Source: a virus. Taken from it: a stretch of 43,415 bases of DNA. The notes under the pieces were generated by a model. That model had not been told where the DNA came from. It was given only the letters and a program-made list of their open reading frames with translations, and made no database searches. The DNA lies in IMG/VR virus record IMGVR_UViG_3300043786_000367, positions 1-43,415 of that record; one strand, given 5' to 3'. Every line of letters begins with the position of its first letter. Position 1 is the first letter of the stretch. Shown here in pieces: positions 12,280-20,779 of the stretch. A program made the translations under genes and the position numbers.

Positions 12280-12558
12280 ATGCTGCCGAAAGTCCAGGTG
12301 TTCGCAATAGAGGGCTTCGAAGATGCCATTATCGGTACGGCATACCGAGGTGGCCACGAAGTGTTGGTGTACGACGGGTGGATATTTGAGGCAATCGTCG
12401 CCTCTATCGACCCTAATCCCACATCTCTTCACGAATACCTGACCAGGATCCGCTTGCATGAGCTAGGGGATCGGGCACCGGTTTTTGTTTATCTGGATGA
12501 AGAAGTTGTTGGAGAGCTTGCCGATTCAATCAGAGAACCAGGCACCCCTGTCCACTGA
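12280..12558 (+). CDS. Hypothetical protein, 92 aa
   Basis: A 92-aa acidic protein between the HNH nuclease and small terminase. It seems alpha/beta, with a strand-rich start (VQVFAIEGFEDAIIGTAYRGGHEVLVYDG) and an acidic C-terminal half (FVYLDEEVVGELADSI). No family was recognised. GGAGCAGGG lies upstream of the ATG. The position suggests late expression and perhaps a packaging role, but nothing in the sequence confirms it. Confidence 0.65.
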   Translation: MLPKVQVFAIEGFEDAIIGTAYRGGHEVLVYDGWIFEAIVASIDPNPTSLHEYLTRIRLHELGDRAPVFVYLDEEVVGELADSIREPGTPVH

Positions 12559-13048
12559 CATAGCTCAGACTGATGAGTTGATGTCCCATACTGAGTTCCA
12601 GGCGCTCACTCCATACATGGGGCTGACGCTTGGAGCTCTGACCGTGCAGCAGGAGCGGCTGGTTCTATACATGGCGCGCGGCATGACGATTGCCGCTGCT
12701 GGCCGTGCAGCTGGGTACGCAAGTTATCAGACGGCGTTGGATGCGGCTAAGCGCCCGGCAGTAGTTCAGGCTCTGAACTTCTTTCGGGAGCAGATGCGGG
12801 AAGAGGTCAAGTTCACCAGGACGCACGCGCACCAGATGTACCTGGAAGCGTACAACGCCGCAGTGAACGCGACCGAGATGAAGAACACGGTTGACTCGTT
12901 GGTGAAGCTGCACGGGCTAACGGCCCCAGACACCGCCATGCAGGTCAACATAAATTTGAACCCCGCTCAGATAGAGCGGATGACTGACGAAGAGTTGTTG
13001 AAGCTGGCTGGTAAGGATGTCGGTTACTTGGAGCCTGACGCGCCTTGA
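12497..13048 (+). CDS. Terminase small subunit
   Basis: The 183-aa protein (from the ATG at 12497) lies directly before the large terminase and overlaps it by four bases (TTGA). Residues about 50-90 (LTVQQERLVLYMARGMTIA, then AAGRAAGYAS) form a helix-turn-helix typical of small terminases that recognise the packaging site, followed by a helical oligomerisation region. The start is uncertain: TTG 12485, ATG 12497 and ATG 12581 are all in frame and none has a strong ribosome site. The first two overlap the previous gene by 60-75 bp. Confidence 0.8.
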   Translation: MKKLLESLPIQSENQAPLSTDIAQTDELMSHTEFQALTPYMGLTLGALTVQQERLVLYMARGMTIAAAGRAAGYASYQTALDAAKRPAVVQALNFFREQMREEVKFTRTHAHQMYLEAYNAAVNATEMKNTVDSLVKLHGLTAPDTAMQVNINLNPAQIERMTDEELLKLAGKDVGYLEPDAP

Positions 13049-14715
13049 CAGACGAGATCCCAACTATTGAGTGCTTGAAGTGCAAGAAGCTCCATCCGGA
13101 GACCTTGTACTCTGGTAAGCATAAAGGGGTGTGCGTCTATTGTCTTGCTGACGCGGAGGACGCGCTGCTTAACCCAGTGCAGGTGAAACCCGACAACGAA
13201 CCACTGTCAGAGGCAGCTAAGAAAGAGTTCGATGTAAAGGAACAGGCGCGGAAAGAACTAGCCGAACGAATACTGTCGCGTAAGCGGCTGCTACCGTTCG
13301 TCGAGAAGTTCAATCCGGACTACAACGCGGGTTGGGTGCACAAAGATGTCTGCAAACGACTTGAACAGTTTTCTCGCGACGTGGTGGACCAAAAGTCTCC
13401 ACGGCTTATGCTCTTTATGCCGCCGCGTCACGGGAAGTCAACGCTTGCTTCTATTTCGTTTCCGGCTTGGCATCTGGGTCGTAACCCTTCGCATGAGTTT
13501 ATTAGCTGCTCGTATTCGGGTTCGCTTGCGATGGGTTTTAGCCGTAAGGTACGTCAGGTGCTTCGTGAACCGTCCTATAAAGCAATTTTTCAAACGCGGT
13601 TGGACCCGGATAGTCAAAGCGCTGAAGCATGGCTAACGACAGATGGCGGTGGCTACGTAGCCGCTGGTGTCGGTGGCGGTATTACGGGAAAAGGTGCTCA
13701 CGTTCTCGTTATCGACGACCCGGTGAAGAACCGGGAAGATGCCGAGAGCCAGAACAATCGGGATGCTAACTGGGACTGGTATACGTCAACGGCGTACACC
13801 CGTCTTGCTCCCGGTGGTGGCGTGTTGGTCATTCTAACGAGGTGGCATGATGATGACTTGGCTGGTCGACTTCTTAAAGCGGGTTCTCAAGGTGGAGACG
13901 AGTGGGAAGTTGTCAGATATCCCGCCATCGCCGAAGAAGACGAAGAATTCCGCAAGGCGGGAGAAGCTCTCCACCCCGAAAGGTACGACGTCCAAGCGCT
14001 CAGGCGCATCGAAAAAGCCGTAGGCCCGCGCGACTGGTCGGCGCTCTTTCAGCAAAACCCTGTTGCTGACGACGGCCAGTACTTCACTCGCAGCATGATT
14101 AACTACTACGACTTCGACGAGATTGACCAGGACTCCATGCGGTATTACTGCGCGTGGGACTTGGCGATCGGTAAGAACGATCGTAACGACTACAGCGTCG
14201 GGATAGTAGTTGGCATCAACGAGTATGACGACATGTTCGTCATGGACTGCGTGCGCGGTCGGTTCGACGGCTTCGAACTTGTCGAACGAATACTTGATCT
14301 GTACATCCAGTGGAAGCCGTCGATTGTAGGTATCGAAAAGAGCCACATCGAAATGGCGCTAGGCCCGTTCCTAGAAAAGCGCGTGCGTGAGCGCGGCTTG
14401 TTTGAGGCGTACTTCAAAGATCTTAAGACTGGGCGGCGCGATAAAGAAGCGCGTGCTCGAGCCATCCAAGGACGCATGCAGCAGGGGAAAGTGTATTTCC
14501 CTCGCGACGCATCGTTCACTGGTCCGTTGATTGCGGAACTTCTTAGGTTCCCGAACGGTATGCATGATGACCAGGTAGACGCCTTGGCGTGGATTGGTCT
14601 CATGATGTCTGAGTTCTCTACATATCAAGCTCCAGTAGTCCATACACAGTCTTGGCGGGACAAACTTCTATCTCTTACTCGCGGACCCCGCCAAAAATCC
14701 GCGATGAGTGCGTAA
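13045..14715 (+). CDS. Terminase large subunit
   Basis: The 556-aa DNA-packaging motor and nuclease. The ATPase domain has Walker A MPPRHGKST (125-133), Walker B VLVIDD (220-225) and the coupling motif LTRWHD (264-269). The nuclease domain shows AWDLAIG (370-376), IVGIEKS (427-433) and HDDQVDA (507-513), the acidic residues of the RNase H-like fold. An unusual N-terminal zinc knuckle (C10-x2-C13, C30-x2-C33) precedes the ATPase. It starts with TTG overlapping the small-subunit stop. It works with the small subunit and portal to fill the prohead. Confidence 0.95.
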   Translation: MTDEIPTIECLKCKKLHPETLYSGKHKGVCVYCLADAEDALLNPVQVKPDNEPLSEAAKKEFDVKEQARKELAERILSRKRLLPFVEKFNPDYNAGWVHKDVCKRLEQFSRDVVDQKSPRLMLFMPPRHGKSTLASISFPAWHLGRNPSHEFISCSYSGSLAMGFSRKVRQVLREPSYKAIFQTRLDPDSQSAEAWLTTDGGGYVAAGVGGGITGKGAHVLVIDDPVKNREDAESQNNRDANWDWYTSTAYTRLAPGGGVLVILTRWHDDDLAGRLLKAGSQGGDEWEVVRYPAIAEEDEEFRKAGEALHPERYDVQALRRIEKAVGPRDWSALFQQNPVADDGQYFTRSMINYYDFDEIDQDSMRYYCAWDLAIGKNDRNDYSVGIVVGINEYDDMFVMDCVRGRFDGFELVERILDLYIQWKPSIVGIEKSHIEMALGPFLEKRVRERGLFEAYFKDLKTGRRDKEARARAIQGRMQQGKVYFPRDASFTGPLIAELLRFPNGMHDDQVDALAWIGLMMSEFSTYQAPVVHTQSWRDKLLSLTRGPRQKSAMSA

Positions 14716-14718
14716 ACC

Positions 14719-16869
14719 ATGGCTAAGATCAAAACCCCTTCGATCGAAGAACAGCAGCTTGCCCAGCAGCAGTGGAACCGGTACGTCCGGGCCAGAGACA
14801 ACGGGCACCTGCAGTACGTCGAAATGGCTAAGAAATGCGACGCGTTCTATCGCGGCGATCAGTGGGACGAGACTGATCTGGCTAAGCTGGAGGCAGAAGG
14901 CCGCCCGGCACTGACCATTAACACCGTACTCCCGACAGTGAACACTGTCCTCGGAGAACAGTCCACGCGCCGTGCCGACGTGCAGTTCAAACCGCGCCGT
15001 GGTGGTGATCAGGACGTAGCGAGCGTGCTGACTAAGTTGTACATGCAGATCGCTGACAATAACAAGCTCGACTGGGTTGAGCAGACGGTGTTCAGCGACG
15101 GTCTCATCATGGATGGCCGTGGTTACTTTGACGTTCGTATGGACTTCAGTGATCACGTCGAAGGTGAGATCCGCATCACGGCCAAAGATCCTATTGACAT
15201 CCTGATTGACCCGGATGCGAAGGAGTACGACCCGAAGACCTGGAACGAGGTGTTCGAGACCAAGTGGATGACGCTCGATGAGATCGAGGAACTCTACGGT
15301 AAGGACAAGGCTGAGGCGCTTCGCTTCGTAGCCGAGAATGGCAACAGTTTTGGTCGGGACTCCATCGAATACGAAGAGACCCGCTATGGTAAGACGGATA
15401 CGTCGCAGGATTACTTGGGTGCCGCTATCCCAGGAAACGAAGATTATCGCAATGTCCGCGCACTGCGCGTGATCTCGCGTCAGTATCGTAAGATGGGCCG
15501 CGCGGATTTCTTCGTTGACCCGAATACCGGCGACCAGCGTGAAGTGCCTGAGAACTGGAACGATCAAAAGACTAAGAAGTTTGCCAAGCAGTACGGCTTG
15601 AGCATTATCTCTAAGGTGGTTCGACGTGTGCGTTGGACCGTCACCTGCGACAAGATCGTGTTGCATGACGACTGGTCACCGTACGATGACTTCACCATCG
15701 TGCCGTACTTTGCGTACTTCCGACGCGGTCGTCCCTTTGGGATGGTGCGTAACCTGCTCTCGCCGCAGGAGCAGCTCAACAAGATTGCCAGCCAGGAGTT
15801 GCATATCGTCAACACCACTGCCAACAGCGGCTGGATGGTGGAGAGCGGATCGCTTGTCGGTATGACTGCTGACGACCTTGAAGAGCACGGTGCAGAGACC
15901 GGCTTGGTTCTGGAGTACAACCGTGGCTCGCAGCCGCCGGTCAAAATTCAGCCGAACCAGATCCCGACTGGACTTGATCGTATTAGCCAGAAGGCGGCGA
16001 TCAACATTAAGACTATTAGCGGCGTGAACGACTCCATGCTTGGGTCTGACGGCGCTGAGGTTTCGGGTATCGCGATCCAGGCCAAGCAGAATCGCGGCGT
16101 CATCATGATTCAGGTGCCGCTCGATAACTTGCGTAAGACTCGGCATTATCTCGCAGAGAAGGTGCTGAACCTCGTTCAGAAGTTCTATACTGAACAGCGA
16201 GTGATTCAGATTACCAACGAAGATGATCCGCTCAAGCCCCGCGAGCCGCTCGTGTTGAACGAGATGACTCCGGAAGGCCGCGTGATCAACGACCTCACTC
16301 TTGGTGAGTACGATGTCGTTATTGGTACTGCCCCGGCCCGCGACTCGTTCGACGAGATGCAGTTCGCCGAAGCCCTCAACTTGCGTCTGGCTGGTGTCGC
16401 CATTCCTGATGACGCCATCATTGAGTACAGCCACCTTGCCCGTAAGGGTGAGCTTGCCAAGCGCATTCGCATGATGACGGGCGTCGAGCAGACACCGGAA
16501 CAGCAGGAAGCCGCAGCAGCCCAGAACGAGATTGCCATGCAGCAGGTTCAGCTCACGCTGGCGAAGATGCAGGCGGAAGTTCAGAAGCTGCAGTCCGAGG
16601 CGGCGATCAACATCGCCAAGGTCCAGGATGTGGCAGACGTCCAACCGCAGCTCAAGATGGCCGATCTGCAGGCGCAGATCGCTATGAAGGAGCAGGAGTT
16701 GCAGCTGCGGCGTGAGTTGGCCAACTTGACCAACCAGACTCGCCGCTCGCAGCAGGAGACCGCTGCCGCGACTCGCATCGCTGCCACCGTAATGCAGACC
16801 GCTGCAAAGACGCAGACACAAGCCGCATCGCGACCCGCCCCATTGATGCGGCCGATTACCCCGCAATAG
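14719..16869 (+). CDS. Portal protein (P22-type)
   Basis: The 716-aa protein follows the terminase after three bases and is of the long P22-like portal class: an N-terminal region with FYRGDQWDE, LTINTVLPTVNTVLGEQ and a wing region, plus a long C-terminal Gln/Ala-rich coiled coil (about 600-700) that may form the portal barrel inside the capsid. Twelve copies would form the ring through which DNA enters and leaves and to which the terminase docks. Codon use is GC-rich. It reads into the scaffold gene in the usual head-gene order. Confidence 0.93.
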   Translation: MAKIKTPSIEEQQLAQQQWNRYVRARDNGHLQYVEMAKKCDAFYRGDQWDETDLAKLEAEGRPALTINTVLPTVNTVLGEQSTRRADVQFKPRRGGDQDVASVLTKLYMQIADNNKLDWVEQTVFSDGLIMDGRGYFDVRMDFSDHVEGEIRITAKDPIDILIDPDAKEYDPKTWNEVFETKWMTLDEIEELYGKDKAEALRFVAENGNSFGRDSIEYEETRYGKTDTSQDYLGAAIPGNEDYRNVRALRVISRQYRKMGRADFFVDPNTGDQREVPENWNDQKTKKFAKQYGLSIISKVVRRVRWTVTCDKIVLHDDWSPYDDFTIVPYFAYFRRGRPFGMVRNLLSPQEQLNKIASQELHIVNTTANSGWMVESGSLVGMTADDLEEHGAETGLVLEYNRGSQPPVKIQPNQIPTGLDRISQKAAINIKTISGVNDSMLGSDGAEVSGIAIQAKQNRGVIMIQVPLDNLRKTRHYLAEKVLNLVQKFYTEQRVIQITNEDDPLKPREPLVLNEMTPEGRVINDLTLGEYDVVIGTAPARDSFDEMQFAEALNLRLAGVAIPDDAIIEYSHLARKGELAKRIRMMTGVEQTPEQQEAAAAQNEIAMQQVQLTLAKMQAEVQKLQSEAAINIAKVQDVADVQPQLKMADLQAQIAMKEQELQLRRELANLTNQTRRSQQETAAATRIAATVMQTAAKTQTQAASRPAPLMRPITPQ

Positions 16870-16879
16870 GAGATTGATC

Positions 16880-17887
16880 ATGTCCGAGGATAAGAAGGAA
16901 GTTACTCTTGATCGTATGCCTGGTTCAGACCCGATTGAGGACGCTCAAAGTCCCTCGATTGATCTGAACTTTGGCCTTGGCGAAGAGCCTAAGGCGGCTG
17001 CGCCGGTAGAAGAGCCAGAAGTTGCTGAGGAGACGGTTGCTGAGGCCCCTAAAGTTGAGCTGAAAGCTGAAGAACCGGTCGAAGCGCCTAGCATTCCTGA
17101 GCCTGAGGCAGGAATTGCCGCCGAACCGGAGGCAAAAATTGCCCCCGAACCGGAGCAAAAGAAGCCGATGGTGCCGAAGTCACGCCTCGATGAGGTGCTG
17201 GCGAAGCAGAAGGCTCTACAAAAGCAGCTTGATGACCTCATGGCTGCAAAAAACGTAGCCGAAAACGCTCCGAGTACCTACGAATTTGCTGCAAAAGAGG
17301 TCGAGTACCAGAATTTGGTGCTAGATGGGCAGCATGAGAAGGCCGCAGCCCTCCGTCAGGAGATTCGTCAGGCGGAACGTGCCCAGCTTGAGTACGAACT
17401 GACCCAAAAAATGGAGCAGAAGGTCACTCAGAGCCAGCAGATGTCGGCTTTGCAGCAGGCCGCAGCCGAGTTGGAGACGAACTTCCCGGTTTTTGACCGC
17501 GCAAGTTCCGACTTCAACGAAAAGTACACCCAGGAAGTCATCGATCTTCGTGACGCGTTCATCGTGAAGGGTGACAACCCGGTTGCTGCGCTGTCAAAGG
17601 CGGCTAAATTCGTCATTCGTGAGTACGGTTTGGACCCCGGCGCACCGGCTGAGCCGTCTCTTGGCTCAACACCGACTGCTGCTAAGCCTGCCGTTGATGA
17701 AGTAGCCAAAAAGCGCGCTGAAGTGGCCCGTAAGATGAAGGCCGCTGAGGCTCAGCCGCCTGATATGCCGGGCGAAAGCTCTGCTGCACGCGGGGAGAAG
17801 GCGTTTGACATCATGTCGCTGAGCGAAGATGAGTTTAACGCGCTTCCAGCAGCTACTTTGAAGCGCTTACGTGGAGACGTTGTCTAA
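16880..17887 (+). CDS. Scaffolding protein
   Basis: The 335-aa acidic protein has the composition of head scaffolds: a disordered N-terminal third rich in Glu, Ala and Pro with EPE repeats, a coiled-coil centre (LDEVLAKQKALQKQLDDLMA and later QLEYELTQKMEQKV), and a charged C-terminus. It sits between portal and capsid, where scaffolds are expected. I chose the ATG at 16880, behind AGGAG, over an in-frame TTG at 16874. It would guide capsid assembly and then exit or be degraded. Confidence 0.85.
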   Translation: MSEDKKEVTLDRMPGSDPIEDAQSPSIDLNFGLGEEPKAAAPVEEPEVAEETVAEAPKVELKAEEPVEAPSIPEPEAGIAAEPEAKIAPEPEQKKPMVPKSRLDEVLAKQKALQKQLDDLMAAKNVAENAPSTYEFAAKEVEYQNLVLDGQHEKAAALRQEIRQAERAQLEYELTQKMEQKVTQSQQMSALQQAAAELETNFPVFDRASSDFNEKYTQEVIDLRDAFIVKGDNPVAALSKAAKFVIREYGLDPGAPAEPSLGSTPTAAKPAVDEVAKKRAEVARKMKAAEAQPPDMPGESSAARGEKAFDIMSLSEDEFNALPAATLKRLRGDVV

Positions 17888-18171
17888 TGGCTAACCGTGA
17901 TCCAAGGCTCGCCAGAGCCGGTGTGTCTGGCTACAACAAACCTAAGCGTACCCCTAGCCATCCGACCAAAAGTCACGTAGTTGTGGCGAAGTCCGGAGAC
18001 CAAGTGAAGACGATTCGCTTCGGTCAGCAGGGCGTTAGCGGCTCCCCCAAGAAGCAGGGGGAGTCAGCTGCTTACCGTAAGCGTCGCGAGTCGTTCAAAG
18101 CTCGTCATGCATCAAATATTTCTAAGGGCAAAATGTCGGCTGCTTACTGGGCTGACAAGGTCAAATGGTAA
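17887..18171 (+). CDS. Small basic phage protein, 94 aa
   Basis: A 94-aa basic protein that belongs to a family I have seen often in phage head regions, with GVSGYNKPKRTPSHPTKS, IRFGQQGV and a C-terminal KGKMSAAYWADKVKW. The ATG shares a base with the scaffold stop (TAATG), so translation is coupled. It is the first of five tiny basic proteins before the capsid gene. A DNA-binding or virion role is plausible from charge and position but not shown. Confidence 0.82.
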   Translation: MANRDPRLARAGVSGYNKPKRTPSHPTKSHVVVAKSGDQVKTIRFGQQGVSGSPKKQGESAAYRKRRESFKARHASNISKGKMSAAYWADKVKW

Positions 18172-18182
18172 AGGAGTCTCGC

Positions 18183-18308
18183 ATGAAGAATATGCATCGA
18201 ATGCCGGATGGCACCATGATGAAAGGTGCTAAACACAAAGGTCCGATGAAGAAGGGAGCCGCCAAGAAGAAGGCCCCTGCTAAGAAGGCCAAAGGATATG
18301 GCTACTAA
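18183..18308 (+). CDS. Lys/Met-rich peptide, 41 aa
   Basis: A 41-codon frame behind a strong AAGGAG. The product starts MKNMHRMPDGTMMKG and ends in a histone-tail-like Lys/Ala/Pro run (KKGAAKKKAPAKKAKGYGY). Similar peptides with a MPDGxMMKG-type start are common in phage head clusters. It overlaps the next gene by 11 bp. The charge suggests that it coats or neutralises DNA; this is not tested. Confidence 0.75.
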   Translation: MKNMHRMPDGTMMKGAKHKGPMKKGAAKKKAPAKKAKGYGY

Positions 18309-18477
18309 GAAAAGTAGCGTTAACTCCGCCGGTAATTACACTAAGCCGACGATGCGAAAACGACTGTTTGAGAGCATCAAGGCTGGCGGTAAAGGCGGTA
18401 AACCAGGACAGTGGAGCGCCAGGAAGGCGCAGATGCTGGCCGTGCAGTACAAAAAAGCAGGTGGAGGCTACAAGTAA
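18298..18477 (+). CDS. Small basic protein, 59 aa
   Basis: A 59-codon frame whose product contains VNSAGNYTKPTMRKRLF, then IKAGGKGGKPGQWSARKAQ, and ends QYKKAGGGYK. This pattern recurs in small phage proteins beside scaffold and capsid genes. Its ATG lies inside the end of the 41-aa gene and its stop overlaps the next ATG (TAATG), so the cluster is translationally linked. The function is unknown; it is strongly positive. Confidence 0.8.
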   Translation: MATKKSSVNSAGNYTKPTMRKRLFESIKAGGKGGKPGQWSARKAQMLAVQYKKAGGGYK

Positions 18478-18656
18478 TGGCTAAGAACTGGATTAGCGGG
18501 GCTATTAAAAAGCCCGGTGCGTTGCGAAAGTCACTCGGTGTTAAGAAGGGGGAAAAGATCCCCGCCAAGCAACTTCGCAAAGCAGCCAAAAAGTCCGGCA
18601 AGATGGGACAGCGTGCCCGCCTTGCCATGACGCTTCGTAAGATGGGGAAGGACTAA
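18477..18656 (+). CDS. Small basic protein, 59 aa
   Basis: A 59-aa product beginning MAKNWISGAIKKPGALRKSL, with GEKIPAKQLRKAAKK and a C-terminal QRARLAMTLRKMGK. It belongs to a small Lys-rich family common in phages and some viruses. I chose the ATG overlapping the upstream stop; an earlier in-frame ATG at 18411 would overlap the previous gene by 67 bp. A nucleic-acid-binding role is likely from the charge only. Confidence 0.8.
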   Translation: MAKNWISGAIKKPGALRKSLGVKKGEKIPAKQLRKAAKKSGKMGQRARLAMTLRKMGKD

Positions 18657-18659
18657 CTC

Positions 18660-18911
18660 ATGGGGTTAGCCAAGTCCCAGCGGTCGCTCAAGAAGTGGAC
18701 CAAGGAAGACTGGGGCACCCGGTCTGGTAAGAACAGCATCCAGGGTAGCAAGGCTACGGGGGAGCGTTATCTCCCCCGAGCCGCGCGTAATGCGTTAAGC
18801 CCGCAGGAGTACGCTGCTACTACGCGCAATAAGCGTAAAGCTACGGCTAGCGGGAAGCAGTTCTCTAAGCAGCCTAAGCGGATTGCAAAAAAGACAGCGA
18901 AATACAGATAG
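18660..18911 (+). CDS. Small basic protein, 83 aa (possibly DUF5872-type)
   Basis: The 83-aa protein has SLKKWTKEDWGTRSGK near the start, GERYLPRAARNALSPQEYAATT in the middle, and a basic end (GKQFSKQPKRIAKK). This layout recalls a family of unknown function listed as DUF5872 that occurs in phages and large viruses; the assignment is from memory. It is the last of five tiny basic proteins before the capsid gene. After it comes a 265-bp gap. Confidence 0.8.
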   Translation: MGLAKSQRSLKKWTKEDWGTRSGKNSIQGSKATGERYLPRAARNALSPQEYAATTRNKRKATASGKQFSKQPKRIAKKTAKYR

Positions 18912-19176
18912 TAGTTGCGAACTTTTATTCGTGTTGCTAATCTACAACTGAATTCGTCCGCCGGAACGATATCTGGCCGTGTCGCACACGCTAAAAACGT
19001 TTGAGATTTCGCCTGCAATGGCGTTAAACGTGCCGAGGTCGCGCCTCGTAAATACGCGCTAAGTCGTGACCCCACGATACGGGGAAACGGGTTAGCCGCT
19101 CCATAAAGTCGGCTGTAGAGGCTGGTAATGCAGGTGCATTACTGGATTTTTAAACGCAATATCAAGGAGAAGCCAA
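18912..19176 (+). promoter_or_regulatory. Capsid leader region with terminator-like hairpin
   Basis: No gene is seen in these 265 bp. GTAATGC (19125-19131) pairs with GCATTAC (19136-19142) around a 4-nt loop, then TGGATTTTT (to 19151): a weak intrinsic terminator or a stabilising 5' hairpin. A GAGG/CCTC hairpin lies near 19035-19047. The strong AAGGAG of the capsid gene follows. The gap probably holds a separate promoter for the capsid, but no match to a known consensus was found. Confidence 0.45.
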
Positions 19177-20319
19177 ATGGCTCTTACTAACTTTGCGGCG
19201 CTGACTAGTGAACAACTCACGGCGTGGAGCCGTGATTTCTGGCGCGTCGCTCGCAATATGTCGTTTGTGAACCAGTTCGCTGGTTCGGGTTCTAACGCGA
19301 TGATCCAGCGGGTCACCGAGCTGACGAAGTCCGACAAGGGCACGAAGGCCGTGATCACGTTGTTGGCCGACATGACCGGTGACGGCGTGACGGGCGACAG
19401 CTCGCTTGAGGGCAATGAAGAGGCGCTCCGCGCTTACGACATCACCATCGAGCTCGATCAGCTGCGCTTTGCGAACCGTATCGCTGGTCGCCTCGCTGAT
19501 CAGAAGTCGGTCGTGAACTTCCGTGAGACGTCCCGTGACGCCCTCGCCTACGCGATGGCCGATCGTATGGACCAGCTCGCGTTCTTGACGCTCGCCGGTG
19601 TTGCTTACACGCACAAGACGAACGGTGGTCTCCGCCCGGTGCTGGCCTCTGGTCAGAACCTGTCGAACCTCGAGTTCGCTTCGGATGTGTCGGCCCCGAC
19701 CGCTGCTCGCCACCTGCGCGTTTCAGGCAACGACATCGTTGCCGGTGACACGACCGCGATTACTTCGGCCGACGTGCTGAAGTATCGTCATGTGGTTGAG
19801 TTGAAGGCCTACGCTAAGGACCAGTACGTCCGTGGTGTTCGCGGTGCTGGTAACGACGAGGTGTTCCACCTCTTCGTGACGCCGCAGCAGATGGCGGCCC
19901 TTAAGCTCGATTCGGACTTCCTTGCCAACGTGCGTAACGCTGGCATCCGTGGCCCGAGCAACCAGTTGTTCGCTGGTTCGAGCTCGCTGATGGTCGACGG
20001 TGTGATGGTCCACGAGTTCCGCCATGTGTTTAACACTGCTGGCGCAACGACTGGTACCTCGGCGAATGCTGGTGCCGCTGGCTACAAGTGGGGTGCTAAC
20101 GCCAACGTTGTTGGCGGTCGTGCTCTCTTCTGTGGCGCTCAGGCTCTTGCTATGGCCGACATCGGTCTGCCGGAAATCGTCGAAGACACCTTCGATTACC
20201 AGAACCAGTCTGGTATCTCGATCGGTAAGATCTTCGGTCTCCGCAAGCCGAAGTACAACAGCGATGTCACTGCCAACGTCCAAGACTTTGGCGTGATCGC
20301 GCTCGACACGGCCGTCTAA
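19177..20319 (+). CDS. Major capsid protein (N4-gp56 family)
   Basis: The 380-aa protein follows scaffold in the head cluster and has the features of the N4-gp56 capsid family: an N-terminal LTSEQLTAWSRDFWRVAR, then GDGVTGDSSLEGNEEAL, FANRIAGRLADQKS, and FRETSRDALAYAMADRMDQ. It should adopt the HK97 fold. Codon use is strongly biased to GC-rich preferred codons, a sign of very high expression, and a strong hairpin terminator lies just after the stop. It has its own AAGGAG ribosome site and a long leader. Confidence 0.92.
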   Translation: MALTNFAALTSEQLTAWSRDFWRVARNMSFVNQFAGSGSNAMIQRVTELTKSDKGTKAVITLLADMTGDGVTGDSSLEGNEEALRAYDITIELDQLRFANRIAGRLADQKSVVNFRETSRDALAYAMADRMDQLAFLTLAGVAYTHKTNGGLRPVLASGQNLSNLEFASDVSAPTAARHLRVSGNDIVAGDTTAITSADVLKYRHVVELKAYAKDQYVRGVRGAGNDEVFHLFVTPQQMAALKLDSDFLANVRNAGIRGPSNQLFAGSSSLMVDGVMVHEFRHVFNTAGATTGTSANAGAAGYKWGANANVVGGRALFCGAQALAMADIGLPEIVEDTFDYQNQSGISIGKIFGLRKPKYNSDVTANVQDFGVIALDTAV

Positions 20320-20326
20320 GCTGTGA

Positions 20327-20363
20327 GGGGGGCCCTCTCTTCGGAGGGGGCTCCCCGCTCTTT
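20327..20363 (+). terminator. Strong intrinsic terminator after the capsid gene
   Basis: GGGGGGCCCTCTC, the tetraloop TTCG, then GAGGGGGCTCCCC make a 13-bp hairpin (two G-U pairs) at 20327-20356, followed by GCTCTTTG. The T-tract is short, so termination may be partial. This would lower transcription of connector genes relative to capsid. Confidence 0.8.
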
Positions 20364-20378
20364 GTACCAGGAGGTTCT

Positions 20379-20771
20379 GTGAAGGTCATTTCAGACCGAG
20401 AAATTCGGGTAGCTACTCTCAGCGGTGCTTGCGTTTTGTTTCTTCCGGGTGTTGAGCGAGAGGTATCTGATGAAATCGGATTACTAGCTCTTCAGCAGGG
20501 AGCGAAACAGGTAACAACTGATAAAAAACCCGAACCAGCAGCAGAACCCTCAGGCATAACGATAGATAATGTCCCTTCCGTAGAAGAGTTCGAGGAAGTC
20601 CATACGCTGGATGATGTTATTACTGGGATCGAAAAGCTCGTTGAGAGCGGCGACCCAGATGATTTCAAGTCTGACGGAGCGCCAAAGGCAGCCGCATTGA
20701 ACCGCGTTGTCGGGCGAACAGTCAGCACCGAAGATCGAGAAGCGGCTTGGGAGGCGTTCCTTCATTCGTGA
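20379..20771 (+). CDS. Head-proximal structural protein, 130 aa
   Basis: The 130-aa protein starts with GTG behind AGGAGG. The N-terminal part (ATLSGACVLFLPGVEREVSDEIGLLALQQGAKQV) is a small beta module seen in phage head-completion regions; a Pro/Glu linker and an acidic helical C-terminus follow. It comes directly after capsid and before two connector-like genes. I do not know a specific name. A minor capsid or head-completion role is likely from position. Confidence 0.72.
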   Translation: MKVISDREIRVATLSGACVLFLPGVEREVSDEIGLLALQQGAKQVTTDKKPEPAAEPSGITIDNVPSVEEFEEVHTLDDVITGIEKLVESGDPDDFKSDGAPKAAALNRVVGRTVSTEDREAAWEAFLHS

Positions 20772-20779
20772 GGTAGACC

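Noticed and set aside
14668-15666. Minus-strand frame of about 330 codons opposite terminase and portal
   Set aside because: It spans two real plus-strand genes and has no recognisable domain.
15676-16881. Long minus-strand frame (about 400 codons) opposite the portal gene
   Set aside because: It is antisense to a well-supported portal gene, with Leu/His/Arg-rich composition typical of a shadow of a GC-rich gene.
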